From Clostridia bacterium (GTDB lineage Bacteria > Bacillota_A > Clostridia > Oscillospirales > CAG-272), in NCBI GenBank assembly GCA_017395725.1, contig JAFQOB010000287.1, forward strand, positions 1 through 16,669: DNA of 16,669 nt, read 5' to 3'. Under the pieces are notes generated by a model. It made no database searches and was not told the origin of the DNA. It worked only from the letters and a program-made list of their open reading frames with translations. Below, piece by piece: positions 7,360 through 13,566 of this stretch (within the stretch, counting starts at the first letter, position 1; each line of letters starts with the position of its first letter). The position numbers were made by a program, and so were the translations under genes.

Positions 7360-8064
7360 GTGAGTGAAAGAAAAATAAAATTCAGGAACGCTATGGGTGG
7401 TTACAACAAGGCAGACGTAAACAGTTATATTGAGTCTTTGAATACAAAAATCTTTGAATCGGAGAACGAGAGCCGCAAAAAAATCGCAGAGCTTGAAAAG
7501 AAAATAAAAGAGCTTGAAGAGGCGGTTGGCGAGAAAACCGAGCAGGAAATAAAAGACCTTTCTGAAAAGATTGAAAGTGCTGACAGACTTATAGTGGAGC
7601 TTAACGGACATATCGACAGTCTTAAGCAAGAAAACGGTGAACTGGAAAAGAAAAACAACGAACTTGCTTCCAAGGTAGAAGAGTACGAAAAGACTGCTGT
7701 TGAGAACAGCGAATTATTCGAGAAGTCAAGCAAGTATGACAAGATAAGCGAACAGATAGGATCTATGATTGTGAGCGCAAACGCACGAGCTGAAAGCATT
7801 GTAAGTGAAGCTGAGCTTAAGGCAAGGGTTGCGGCAAAGACTATGATAGATATGACTGTTGAAAGCTTGAACGGTTTAAACGAAAAATATTTAGGCGATA
7901 TAGTTGCGAAATCTGTACAACTTACAGAAGCTTTTCGCGGTATTTCTCTTGAAGCGGAAAATTTCCGTACGGTAACAAATTCCGCATTGGAAGAGGAAGG
8001 CGCTAAGCTGAAAGAATCGCTTGAAACTACAAAGAGAGTTATAATGGAGGAGAAAAATGACTAA
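7360..8064 (+). CDS. DivIVA-like coiled-coil protein
   Basis: A 234-aa protein starting at a GTG preceded by AAGAGGTGG. The N-terminus (residues about 6-30, IKFRNAMGGYNKADVNSYIESL) fits the DivIVA membrane-curvature domain: the aromatic/glycine turn GYNKADV followed by a short helix. A long charged coiled coil (about 30-110) follows, with heptad runs such as ELEKKIKELEEAV. A second helical region (about 130-225) is rich in A, E and K. DivIVA-family proteins localise to poles and septa and recruit partners there. No transmembrane segment is seen. It is the first gene of the operon and overlaps the fumarase beta gene by 8 bases, which is an unusual partner. The DivIVA call is good, but the particular cellular role is unknown. 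Confidence 0.75.
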   Translation: MSERKIKFRNAMGGYNKADVNSYIESLNTKIFESENESRKKIAELEKKIKELEEAVGEKTEQEIKDLSEKIESADRLIVELNGHIDSLKQENGELEKKNNELASKVEEYEKTAVENSELFEKSSKYDKISEQIGSMIVSANARAESIVSEAELKARVAAKTMIDMTVESLNGLNEKYLGDIVAKSVQLTEAFRGISLEAENFRTVTNSALEEEGAKLKESLETTKRVIMEEKND

Positions 8065-8587
8065 ATCTTACAATACGGCAAATATTGCCGAGTGGGCAGA
8101 CAAACTCGTATGCGGAGAAGAAATATTGCTTTCCGGTGTTGTATATACCGCGAGAGATGCCGCACACAAAAGAATAAAGGCACTTATTGACGAGGGCAAA
8201 GAATTGCCTTTTGACCTCAAAAATGCGACTGTTTACTATGCAGGACCTACTCCTGAAAAGCCCGGTATGCCTATTGGTTCGTGCGGACCTACAACCTCAA
8301 CAAGAATGGACGTTTTCGCCCCCGAATTTATGGACCTTGGACTTAAGTGTATGGTCGGAAAAGGTAACAGAAGTCAGGCGGTTATTGATGCTATCGTCAG
8401 AAACAAAGGCGTATATCTTTGCGCTATCGGCGGTGCGGGCGCACTTGCGGCAAATTGCGTAAAGAAGCTTGACATTATCGCATTTGAAGACCTCGGCTGT
8501 GAGTCTGTAAAGAGACTTGAAATCGAGAACTTCCCCTTATACGTAGGTATTGATTCGCAGGGCAGATCGCTTTTCGGAGCTAAATAA
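8057..8587 (+). CDS. Class I fumarase/tartrate dehydratase-type Fe-S hydro-lyase, beta subunit
   Basis: A 176-aa protein matching the C-terminal (beta) domain of iron-sulfur fumarase or L-tartrate dehydratase. Family motifs are VVYTARDAAHKRI (28-40), PIGSCGPTTSTRMD (72-85), GKGN (101-104) and AIGGAGALA (123-131). The beta subunit completes the active site with an Fe-S-bearing alpha subunit, interconverting fumarate/malate or the tartrate equivalent. The alpha gene usually sits directly upstream, but here a DivIVA-like gene takes that place and no alpha gene is present in the window. GGAGGAG precedes the ATG, and the start overlaps the preceding stop, indicating coupling. The precise substrate (fumarate or tartrate) cannot be assigned. 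Confidence 0.88.
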   Translation: MTKSYNTANIAEWADKLVCGEEILLSGVVYTARDAAHKRIKALIDEGKELPFDLKNATVYYAGPTPEKPGMPIGSCGPTTSTRMDVFAPEFMDLGLKCMVGKGNRSQAVIDAIVRNKGVYLCAIGGAGALAANCVKKLDIIAFEDLGCESVKRLEIENFPLYVGIDSQGRSLFGAK

Positions 8588-8590
8588 TAT

Positions 8591-9394
8591 ATGAAGCTTG
8601 GTGAAAAAATTCGTTCGGCAAGACTGAATGCGGGAATGACGCAGGCAGACCTTGCCGGCGATTTTATAACGAGAAATATGCTGAGCCAGATAGAAAACGG
8701 ATTGGCAATGCCTTCTCTTCAAACTGCATTGTATATTGCCGATAGGTTGGGAGTAGATGCAGGAATACTGTTTTCTGAAAGGGATAACAGGGAAGCTTAT
8801 TTTCTTACCAGAAAGCTGCCGCTTCTTAAAACACATTTTCAAAACGGCGAATATGACAAGTGTATTGAGCTGTGTTCCGAAGAGGCAGAGGGGTGTGATG
8901 AAGCCTGCATTTTACTGGCGGAGAGCTATATAAAAAAGGCCTATGATAATTTTGATAAAGGTAAATTGCGACAGGCTTTGAAGTATGGCGAAACCGCTGT
9001 AAAATATGCATCAAAATCAGTATATTCATCAGACGGGATAAAGCTGAAAAATGAAATACTTGAGGCTGTTATTGCTTCAATAAGCCCATATTTAAAGCAG
9101 ACTAAGTTAAAGGCGGAGGAAAGAAAGTACCTCATTGACCGCTTTAACAGTACCTCGTCGAAAAGAGCAATTATTTACGAACTGAATAAAGCCAAGAGTT
9201 ATTCCGAAGAGGGCAGATATACCGAAGCTTTGGAGGTGCTTAAAGGCTTGTTGAAAGAAAAAGATTTAGGCGTTCCTTTTGAATATGCCGTATGCAATGA
9301 ATATGAAGTATGTTGCAGAGAGCTTAAGGATTATGAGAACGCTTACAAATATGCAAATTGGGCAAAAAAACTGTTGGAAGAAATGCAACAGTAG
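8591..9394 (+). CDS. XRE-family regulator with C-terminal TPR-like domain
   Basis: A 267-aa protein. Residues 4-60 are a Cro/CI-type helix-turn-helix (IRSARLNAGMTQADLAG, then ITRNMLSQIENGLAMPS and LYIADRLGV). Residues about 78-265 are all-helical with TPR-like features: FQNGEYDKCIELC, KLRQALKYGETAVKYA, SYSEEGRYTEALEVL and DYENAYKYANWAKKL. This layout resembles peptide- or partner-sensing regulators of the RRNPP type, but no signal peptide gene is visible nearby, so the ligand is unknown. The ATG follows the fumarase beta stop by 3 bases, so it is cotranscribed. It could regulate its own operon or the lipoprotein gene 30 bases downstream; that is inference. Confidence 0.82.
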   Translation: MKLGEKIRSARLNAGMTQADLAGDFITRNMLSQIENGLAMPSLQTALYIADRLGVDAGILFSERDNREAYFLTRKLPLLKTHFQNGEYDKCIELCSEEAEGCDEACILLAESYIKKAYDNFDKGKLRQALKYGETAVKYASKSVYSSDGIKLKNEILEAVIASISPYLKQTKLKAEERKYLIDRFNSTSSKRAIIYELNKAKSYSEEGRYTEALEVLKGLLKEKDLGVPFEYAVCNEYEVCCRELKDYENAYKYANWAKKLLEEMQQ

Positions 9395-9424
9395 TTTATA
9401 AACATTTTAAGAAAGAGGAAAATT

Positions 9425-10474
9425 ATGAAAAGATTACTTTTAGTTTTAATGTGCTTGGCTATGGTAGTATCCCTTGCCGCTTGCGGATTGTCTGACGTAG
9501 GAGACCTTATAGAGTCACCCGAACAGAAAAAGACAAATTTTGAATCCTTCAGAAAATCGCTTAACGAGCAGAATGCTGTTGCTCTTGATGCAGAGCTTCT
9601 TACTCAGGATAACGGCTCAAAGATGCTTATTGCTGACGTTAAGAACAATACTACTTTCGAATTGACTGAAATCAAGATCGCTTTTGCAGCATGGGGCTCA
9701 ACAGGAACACCGGTTACCCTTAGTTATGAAGACGGAAATTCATACTACGTTGTGGAAACCGATATGGAAGGCTTGGTTATTGAGGGTTCACAGAGATGGT
9801 ATGCTGATATGGGCCTTGAAGTAAGCTCTATTTCGCCTATAGATTACGTTGAAGCTATAGTAATGTCTTATAAGGCTAACGGTACTGTTTGGGAGAACCC
9901 CTTGTATGAACAGTGGGGCAAGTATTTTAACGGAGAAGAGCTTGAAGATTATATGAAGCTCCCCGAGCCTACAGTTGATGAACTTAAGCTTGAATATGAA
10001 GACCTTAAGACTCAAATCGTAAAGCAGAATGCTGTTGCTATGGAATCCGGCTTGTATCCTCAGAGCGACGGAAGTATAATGCTTATTACCGACGTTAAGA
10101 ACAATACAGCTTTTGAGCTTTCAAACGTTGTTGTAGCTTTTGCAGGATTTGCAGAAGACGGTACACCCGTTAAGCTTGTTGGTGCATCTGCTACCGAAGG
10201 CTATTACGTTCAAGAGATATCCTTGACCGATCTTACTGTAGAAGCCGGTGGATATTGGGTAGGTGACCTTGGATATGCACTTTCTCAGGAATCTGCATCT
10301 ATAGTACGCGTTGAAGCTATAGTAATGTCATGTAAAGTGAACGGCGAAGCGTGGGTTAACCCCCTCTATGCACGTTGGAAGAATACTTTCCTTGGCGAAA
10401 AGCTTGAAGATTGGATGACAGAAATTTCTGCTGACGTAGAAGACGGCACAGGAGAAACTACAGCTGTAGCGTAA
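9425..10474 (+). CDS. Secreted lipoprotein with two tandem homologous domains
   Basis: A 349-aa protein with a lipoprotein signal: MKRLLLVLMCLAMVVSLAAC ends at the lipidation Cys20. Two homologous domains follow (about 39-178 and 191-331). Both contain QNAVA, then a DVKNNT-FEL strand, a GTPV-L segment, and VEAIVMS-K-NG with W-NPLY-W and LED-M at the end. I do not recognise a named enzyme family. The beta-rich pattern and lack of catalytic motifs suggest an adhesive or ligand-binding role on the outer face of the membrane. An AAAGAGG site precedes the ATG. It lies 30 bases after the XRE gene, probably in the same transcript, and is closed by a strong terminator. The C-terminal tail (332-349) is acidic and low-complexity. 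Confidence 0.8.
   Translation: MKRLLLVLMCLAMVVSLAACGLSDVGDLIESPEQKKTNFESFRKSLNEQNAVALDAELLTQDNGSKMLIADVKNNTTFELTEIKIAFAAWGSTGTPVTLSYEDGNSYYVVETDMEGLVIEGSQRWYADMGLEVSSISPIDYVEAIVMSYKANGTVWENPLYEQWGKYFNGEELEDYMKLPEPTVDELKLEYEDLKTQIVKQNAVAMESGLYPQSDGSIMLITDVKNNTAFELSNVVVAFAGFAEDGTPVKLVGASATEGYYVQEISLTDLTVEAGGYWVGDLGYALSQESASIVRVEAIVMSCKVNGEAWVNPLYARWKNTFLGEKLEDWMTEISADVEDGTGETTAVA
9539..10417 (+). repeat. Internal tandem duplication in the lipoprotein gene
   Basis: Copy 1 spans 9539-9958 and copy 2 spans 9995-10417, about 420 bases each. They share blocks such as CAGAATGCTGTTGCT and GAAGCTATAGTAATGTC. The protein copies are clearly homologous but diverged, so the duplication is not recent. Confidence 0.75.
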
Positions 10475-10493
10475 AGATTAACTTAAAATATGT

Positions 10494-10533
10494 AAGGAGT
10501 GTATGCGGATACTGTCCGCATGCACTCCTTTTT
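10494..10533 (+). terminator. Terminator after the lipoprotein gene
   Basis: A 16-bp stem (10494-10509 with 10515-10530, one G-T pair) with a 5-base loop ends in a T tract. It separates this unit from the convergent DUF4363 gene, whose stop codon lies 5 bases away. Confidence 0.88.
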
Positions 10534-10537
10534 GTAA

Positions 10538-10906
10538 TTAAATAATATTGTCAAGCCTTAGTTCTTGAATGTCTTTAATATATTCGAGAATATTTATCAT
10601 AGATTCTTTGGCGGCCAGGTAGGTGCCGACATCGTCAGCCTCAACTCCGGCTTTTGCGGCAGACAGCTCTTTTGAAAAGTTATATACAAAATCGAATTTT
10701 ATAACTGCTGAATACAGCTCTTTGTGTTTGCCCCAATGTTTTTCTATATTTTCTATTGATTTGAGTGTGTTTTTGTCGGGGTTGTCGGGCAAATCTTTTG
10801 TTTGTTCTATCAGTCCTTTTAGTGAGTTATCGACGGTTATACCCGACCAAACAACAAAAACAATTGCCGCAATAAGCAAAATAACAGGAATAATAATTGT
10901 TTTCAT
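10538..10906 (-). CDS. DUF4363-type small membrane-anchored protein
   Basis: A 122-aa protein with one N-terminal transmembrane helix (about residues 4-22, IIIPVILLIAAIVFVVWSG) and a helical extracytoplasmic part with W58 (EKHWGKHKEL) and a region of helix-forming charged residues. Size, topology and pairing with a DUF421 gene fit DUF4363, whose function is not established. Its ATG overlaps the stop of the upstream gene (ATGA, 4 bases) and is preceded by GGAG, so translation is coupled. The two proteins probably act together in the membrane; that is inference from the overlap and from how often this pair occurs in clostridia. Confidence 0.75.
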   Translation of the reverse strand: MKTIIIPVILLIAAIVFVVWSGITVDNSLKGLIEQTKDLPDNPDKNTLKSIENIEKHWGKHKELYSAVIKFDFVYNFSKELSAAKAGVEADDVGTYLAAKESMINILEYIKDIQELRLDNII

Positions 10907-11580
10907 TTTGTTTCTCCGTTTTTTATAAGATTAATGTTACCCGCATCGTCAACGGAAAAAAGAAAAACGTCATTAAGGCGAGTTTTGCGTTTTTTCAGTT
11001 GATTATACAGCCATTTTCTGTTATGTCCTATAATTTGAAGATTGAAGTCGCTTATCTGTCCGTCTGCGATAATAGTGTGAGTTATGCCTTTTTCGTCTTT
11101 ATTAATATTTAAGTCAGAAAGGGTTACTGTTTTGGCGTGTATTTTGGGAATAACGGATATTTGACCGTTTTCCTCAAGAATGGCATATTCAACGTCGGAT
11201 ATATCGGATATATCCTTTAATCTAAGTTGAGACATAAGCTCGTCAAGGCTGAGCCTGTCTTTTTCCATTTCGTTTTTGCACAGTCTCCCTTTGTTAATTA
11301 TAATGCTTGGACTTCCGCCGATAAACTTTTTGACTTTGCGGTTTTTTATTGACAGATATGATATAATTACTTCGACCGAGATAAGAATAACGATTGGAAT
11401 AAGTGAAAAAGTAAGGGGAATCGTGTTGTCGGCAATAGGGATAGATGCAAGTTCGGACAAAAGCATTGTTATAACAAGCTCGGATAGTTCAAGTTCGCCA
11501 AGCTGTCTCTTTCCCATAAAACGCATAGCGCTGACAAGAAGTATATAAGTTATAATAGTTCGAAAAAATAATGTGTACAT
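10903..11580 (-). CDS. DUF421 (YetF/YcaP-like) membrane protein
   Basis: A 225-aa protein with three N-terminal transmembrane helices (about 5-20, 32-50 and 56-76) and a cytoplasmic C-terminal alpha/beta domain. The family signature is visible: MRFMGKRQLGELELSELV (19-36), FIGGSPSIIINKGRL (about 86-100), then SLDELMSQLRLKDISDISDVEYAILEENGQISVI. Bacillus members sit in membranes, including spore membranes, and affect resistance properties, but the molecular activity is not established. GAGG precedes the ATG. It is the first gene of a two-gene operon with the DUF4363 partner. No convincing promoter could be picked in 11581-11650. Confidence 0.85.
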   Translation of the reverse strand: MYTLFFRTIITYILLVSAMRFMGKRQLGELELSELVITMLLSELASIPIADNTIPLTFSLIPIVILISVEVIISYLSIKNRKVKKFIGGSPSIIINKGRLCKNEMEKDRLSLDELMSQLRLKDISDISDVEYAILEENGQISVIPKIHAKTVTLSDLNINKDEKGITHTIIADGQISDFNLQIIGHNRKWLYNQLKKRKTRLNDVFLFSVDDAGNINLIKNGETK

Positions 11581-11654
11581 AGAAAACCTCGGCTTTTTTT
11601 GTTATTATTCCATAAAAGACGGGGAATTAAACCTACAAAAATTACAAAAAGGTA

Positions 11655-11683
11655 TTGACAAACAAGAATATGTGTGATATTAT
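11655..11683 (+). promoter_or_regulatory. Promoter of tRNA-Lys
   Basis: TTGACA (11655-11660), a 17-base spacer and TATTAT (11678-11683) end 37 bases before the mature tRNA start. Confidence 0.85.
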
Positions 11684-11720
11684 ATTAAAGCTCGATTTGC
11701 AGAGCGTATAATAATAGTGT

Positions 11721-11796
11721 GCCCCATTAGCTCAGAAGGTAGAGCACTTGACTTTTAATCAAGGTGTCCGGAGTTCGACTCTCCGATGGAGCACCA
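11721..11796 (+). tRNA. tRNA-Lys (anticodon UUU)
   Basis: The full cloverleaf is visible: acceptor arms GCCCCAT and ATGGAGC, D arm GCTC/GAGC, anticodon stem CTTGA/TCAAG with loop CTTTTAA, T loop TTCGACT closed by CGGAG/CTCCG, discriminator A and encoded CCA. The anticodon TTT gives lysine. The third acceptor pair is a C-A mismatch (position 3 with 70), which is unusual. The gene is solitary with its own promoter and terminator. Confidence 0.95.
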
Positions 11797-11797
11797 G

Positions 11798-11828
11798 AAA
11801 AAAGCATCGACTTTGTCGGTGCTTTTTT
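11798..11828 (+). terminator. Terminator of tRNA-Lys
   Basis: A 14-bp stem (AAAAAAGCATCGAC / GTCGGTGCTTTTTT, one G-T pair) with a 3-base loop begins one base after the CCA end. Confidence 0.88.
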
Positions 11829-11830
11829 CA

Positions 11831-12018
11831 ATGAAATTTGCCTTTCGGCAAGTGAAATAGCTTCGCTGTGAAATACGCTAACGCGTATGAAATATTTGCT
11901 TCGCAAATGTTAAAGGCAAATTTTATTTCACAGAAAACGAAGTTTTCTATTTCACAATTTATGAAGTAAATTATTTCATATCAACGAAGTTGATATTTCA
12001 TTCTTTTTATAATTTCAT
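11831..12018. repeat. Array of variable short hairpins separated by a constant 7-mer
   Basis: The 7-mer (A/G)TGAAAT occurs at 11831, 11852, 11868 and 11887. Its reverse complement ATTTCA(C/T) occurs at 11925, 11949, 11973, 11995 and 12012. Most intervals are filled by a small perfect hairpin whose stem differs each time: TTGCC/GGCAA, AGC/GCT, ACGC/GCGT, ATTTGC/GCAAAT, AGAAAAC/GTTTTCT, AATTTA/TAAATT and ATCAAC/GTTGAT. Loops are mainly TTC closed by C-G (GAA on the other strand). Orientation flips at about 11909-11924, where AAAGGCAAA can pair with TTTGCCTTT at 11837-11845 to enclose the first half. No coding frame is convincing. The function is unknown. Confidence 0.8.
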
Positions 12019-12028
12019 TAAGTTTACC

Positions 12029-12057
12029 TTGCGCCGAGCAATATAATATGATAGAAT
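12029..12057 (+). promoter_or_regulatory. Possible promoter of the Nudix-nnrD operon
   Basis: TTGCGC (12029-12034), a 17-base spacer and TAGAAT (12052-12057) lie 35 bases before the start. Overlapping TATAAT hexamers at 12042 and 12057 lack good -35 partners, so the exact promoter is uncertain. Confidence 0.4.
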
Positions 12058-12092
12058 ATAATACGAATGAAACAAACGAGGTGTAATTTGTT

Positions 12093-12650
12093 ATGGATAT
12101 GAAGGATATGCTTTTTGAAAAGAAAATCGACGGAGAAGTAAAATTTCTTGGAAAAATCGTAAGAATTGAGACGGATAACGTAGAATTGGCAAACGGAAAT
12201 ACAGCCTATAGAGAAGTAGTCAGAAAAAACGGCGGAGTATGCATTGTACCGTTAACTGAAGAGGGGGAAGTAGTATTTGTTAATCAGTTCAGATACCCTT
12301 ACGGTAAGGTAATAAAGGAAGTTCCTGCGGGAAAAATGGAAGCAAATGAGGACCCGCTTGAATGTGGCATTAGGGAATTATCCGAAGAAACAGGATATAC
12401 GGCGGGTAAAATAATACCTCTCGGTATTTTCTATCCTTCGCCTGGAATTATGGATGAAATACTATATATGTATCTTGCAACAGAGCTTAAGCAAGGCAAT
12501 ATTCACCTTGATGAAGATGAATTTTTGACAAGCGAAAAGATACCTCTTGAAGATGCTGTTCAGATGATACTTGACGGAGATTTGCCCGACGGAAAAACGC
12601 AGACGGCAGTTCTTAAAACCTGGGCGCTGAAGCAAAAGGGAATTATATAA
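12093..12650 (+). CDS. nudF: Nudix hydrolase, ADP-ribose pyrophosphatase type
   Basis: A 185-aa protein with a perfect Nudix box at residues 80-102 (G-x5-E-x7-REL-x-EE-x-GY, from GKMEANE to REL-SEETGY). The flanking features are typical of ADP-ribose pyrophosphatases: VRKNGGVCIVPL and VNQFRYPYGK before the box, and YPSPGIMDEILYMYLA after it (the proline about 15-16 residues beyond the box marks the ADPRase subgroup). It would hydrolyse ADP-ribose to AMP and ribose 5-phosphate in the cytoplasm. GAGGTG precedes the ATG by 9 bases. It is followed by nnrD after 2 bases, giving an operon for repair or removal of nicotinamide-nucleotide by-products. Confidence 0.9.
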   Translation: MDMKDMLFEKKIDGEVKFLGKIVRIETDNVELANGNTAYREVVRKNGGVCIVPLTEEGEVVFVNQFRYPYGKVIKEVPAGKMEANEDPLECGIRELSEETGYTAGKIIPLGIFYPSPGIMDEILYMYLATELKQGNIHLDEDEFLTSEKIPLEDAVQMILDGDLPDGKTQTAVLKTWALKQKGII

Positions 12651-12652
12651 TT

Positions 12653-13525
12653 ATGTCGGGGAAAATAACAAAAAGCGAAGTATTATCACTGCTTCACGAA
12701 AGAAAAAAAGAGAGCTCAAAGCATGATTATGGCAAACTTCTTGCTGTATGCGGAAGTACATTTTACAGAGGTGCTGCATATCTCAGTTGTGCGTCGGCTC
12801 TTCGTTGCGGTGCGGGCATAGTAACCTTAGCGTCGATTGAAAAAGTAATATCTACTGTGGGAGCAAATATACCCGAATGTACGTTTTTACCCTTAACAGA
12901 AAGTGAAAACGGAACAATATCAGCTCATAACGGTTATACTGTTTTGAAACAGGCTAAGGGTTGCACTACGCTTTTGCTTGGGTGCGGTTTGGCTATAGAT
13001 GATGATACACGGTCCCTTGTAAAAAGGATTATAGCTGAGGCTGAATGTCGGCTTGTTCTTGATGCTGATGCTTTAAATATACTGTCGGAATGCCCTGAAA
13101 CAATAAAAAAAGCAAAAAGACCTCCCATTATAACACCGCATTATGGAGAGATGTCAAGACTGTGCAGTAAGACTCGGGAAGCGGTTGCCGAGGCTCCCAT
13201 TGTAACTGCAATGCGTTTTGCAGAGGAATATAATTGTTACGTTGTTTTGAAGTCTCATATAACCTACATTGCAACACCTGACGGCAGTTTTGCAGTTAAC
13301 GACGAGGTTGGTAATGCGGGATTGGCACGTGGCGGAAGCGGTGACGTACTCGCGGGAATGATTTCTTCATTTTGCGCACAGGGGTTGAACCCTTTTGATG
13401 CGGCAAAATGCGGTGTATATCTTCACGGACTGTCTGCTGATATGTGTGCAAAAAGGCTGTCGATGCAGGCAATGTTACCAAGTGATATATTGACCGATTT
13501 AAGTAAAATATTTTTAGAAAAATAA
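12653..13525 (+). CDS. nnrD: ADP-dependent NAD(P)H-hydrate dehydratase
   Basis: A 290-aa ribokinase-like enzyme that dehydrates the damaged cofactors NADHX and NADPHX back to NADH and NADPH using ADP or ATP. Visible motifs are KLLAVCGSTFYRGAAYLS (28-45), RCGAGIVTLA (51-60), LVLDADALNIL (134-144), ITPHYGEMSRL (160-170) and NAGLARGGSGDVLAG (221-235, nucleotide-binding loop with the catalytic Asp231). The N-terminal epimerase domain found in fused NnrDE proteins is absent, so the epimerase would have to be encoded elsewhere. The Cys- and Ser-rich surface and the length are normal for stand-alone NnrD. It begins 2 bases after the Nudix gene and ends beside a convergent terminator. Confidence 0.9.
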   Translation: MSGKITKSEVLSLLHERKKESSKHDYGKLLAVCGSTFYRGAAYLSCASALRCGAGIVTLASIEKVISTVGANIPECTFLPLTESENGTISAHNGYTVLKQAKGCTTLLLGCGLAIDDDTRSLVKRIIAEAECRLVLDADALNILSECPETIKKAKRPPIITPHYGEMSRLCSKTREAVAEAPIVTAMRFAEEYNCYVVLKSHITYIATPDGSFAVNDEVGNAGLARGGSGDVLAGMISSFCAQGLNPFDAAKCGVYLHGLSADMCAKRLSMQAMLPSDILTDLSKIFLEK

Positions 13526-13531
13526 CAACAA

Positions 13532-13566
13532 AACAGCGGAGTAAATTTTCACTCCGCTGTTGTTTT
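13532..13566. terminator. Shared bidirectional terminator between nnrD and the Abi_2 gene
   Basis: An 11-bp stem (AACAGCGGAGT / ACTCCGCTGTT, 13532-13542 with 13551-13561) with an 8-base loop is followed by GTTTT on the plus strand and preceded by an A-rich flank. The stop codon of the minus-strand Abi_2 gene (13549-13551) lies inside the loop and arm. Confidence 0.75.

Noticed and set aside
11831..12018. CRISPR array
   Set aside because: The constant part is only 7 bases, spacing varies from 16 to 24, the intervening pieces are self-complementary, and orientation reverses. No cas genes are present.
11721..12092. tRNA gene as an integration site of a mobile element
   Set aside because: No integrase, no direct repeat of the tRNA 3' end, and the following genes are housekeeping.
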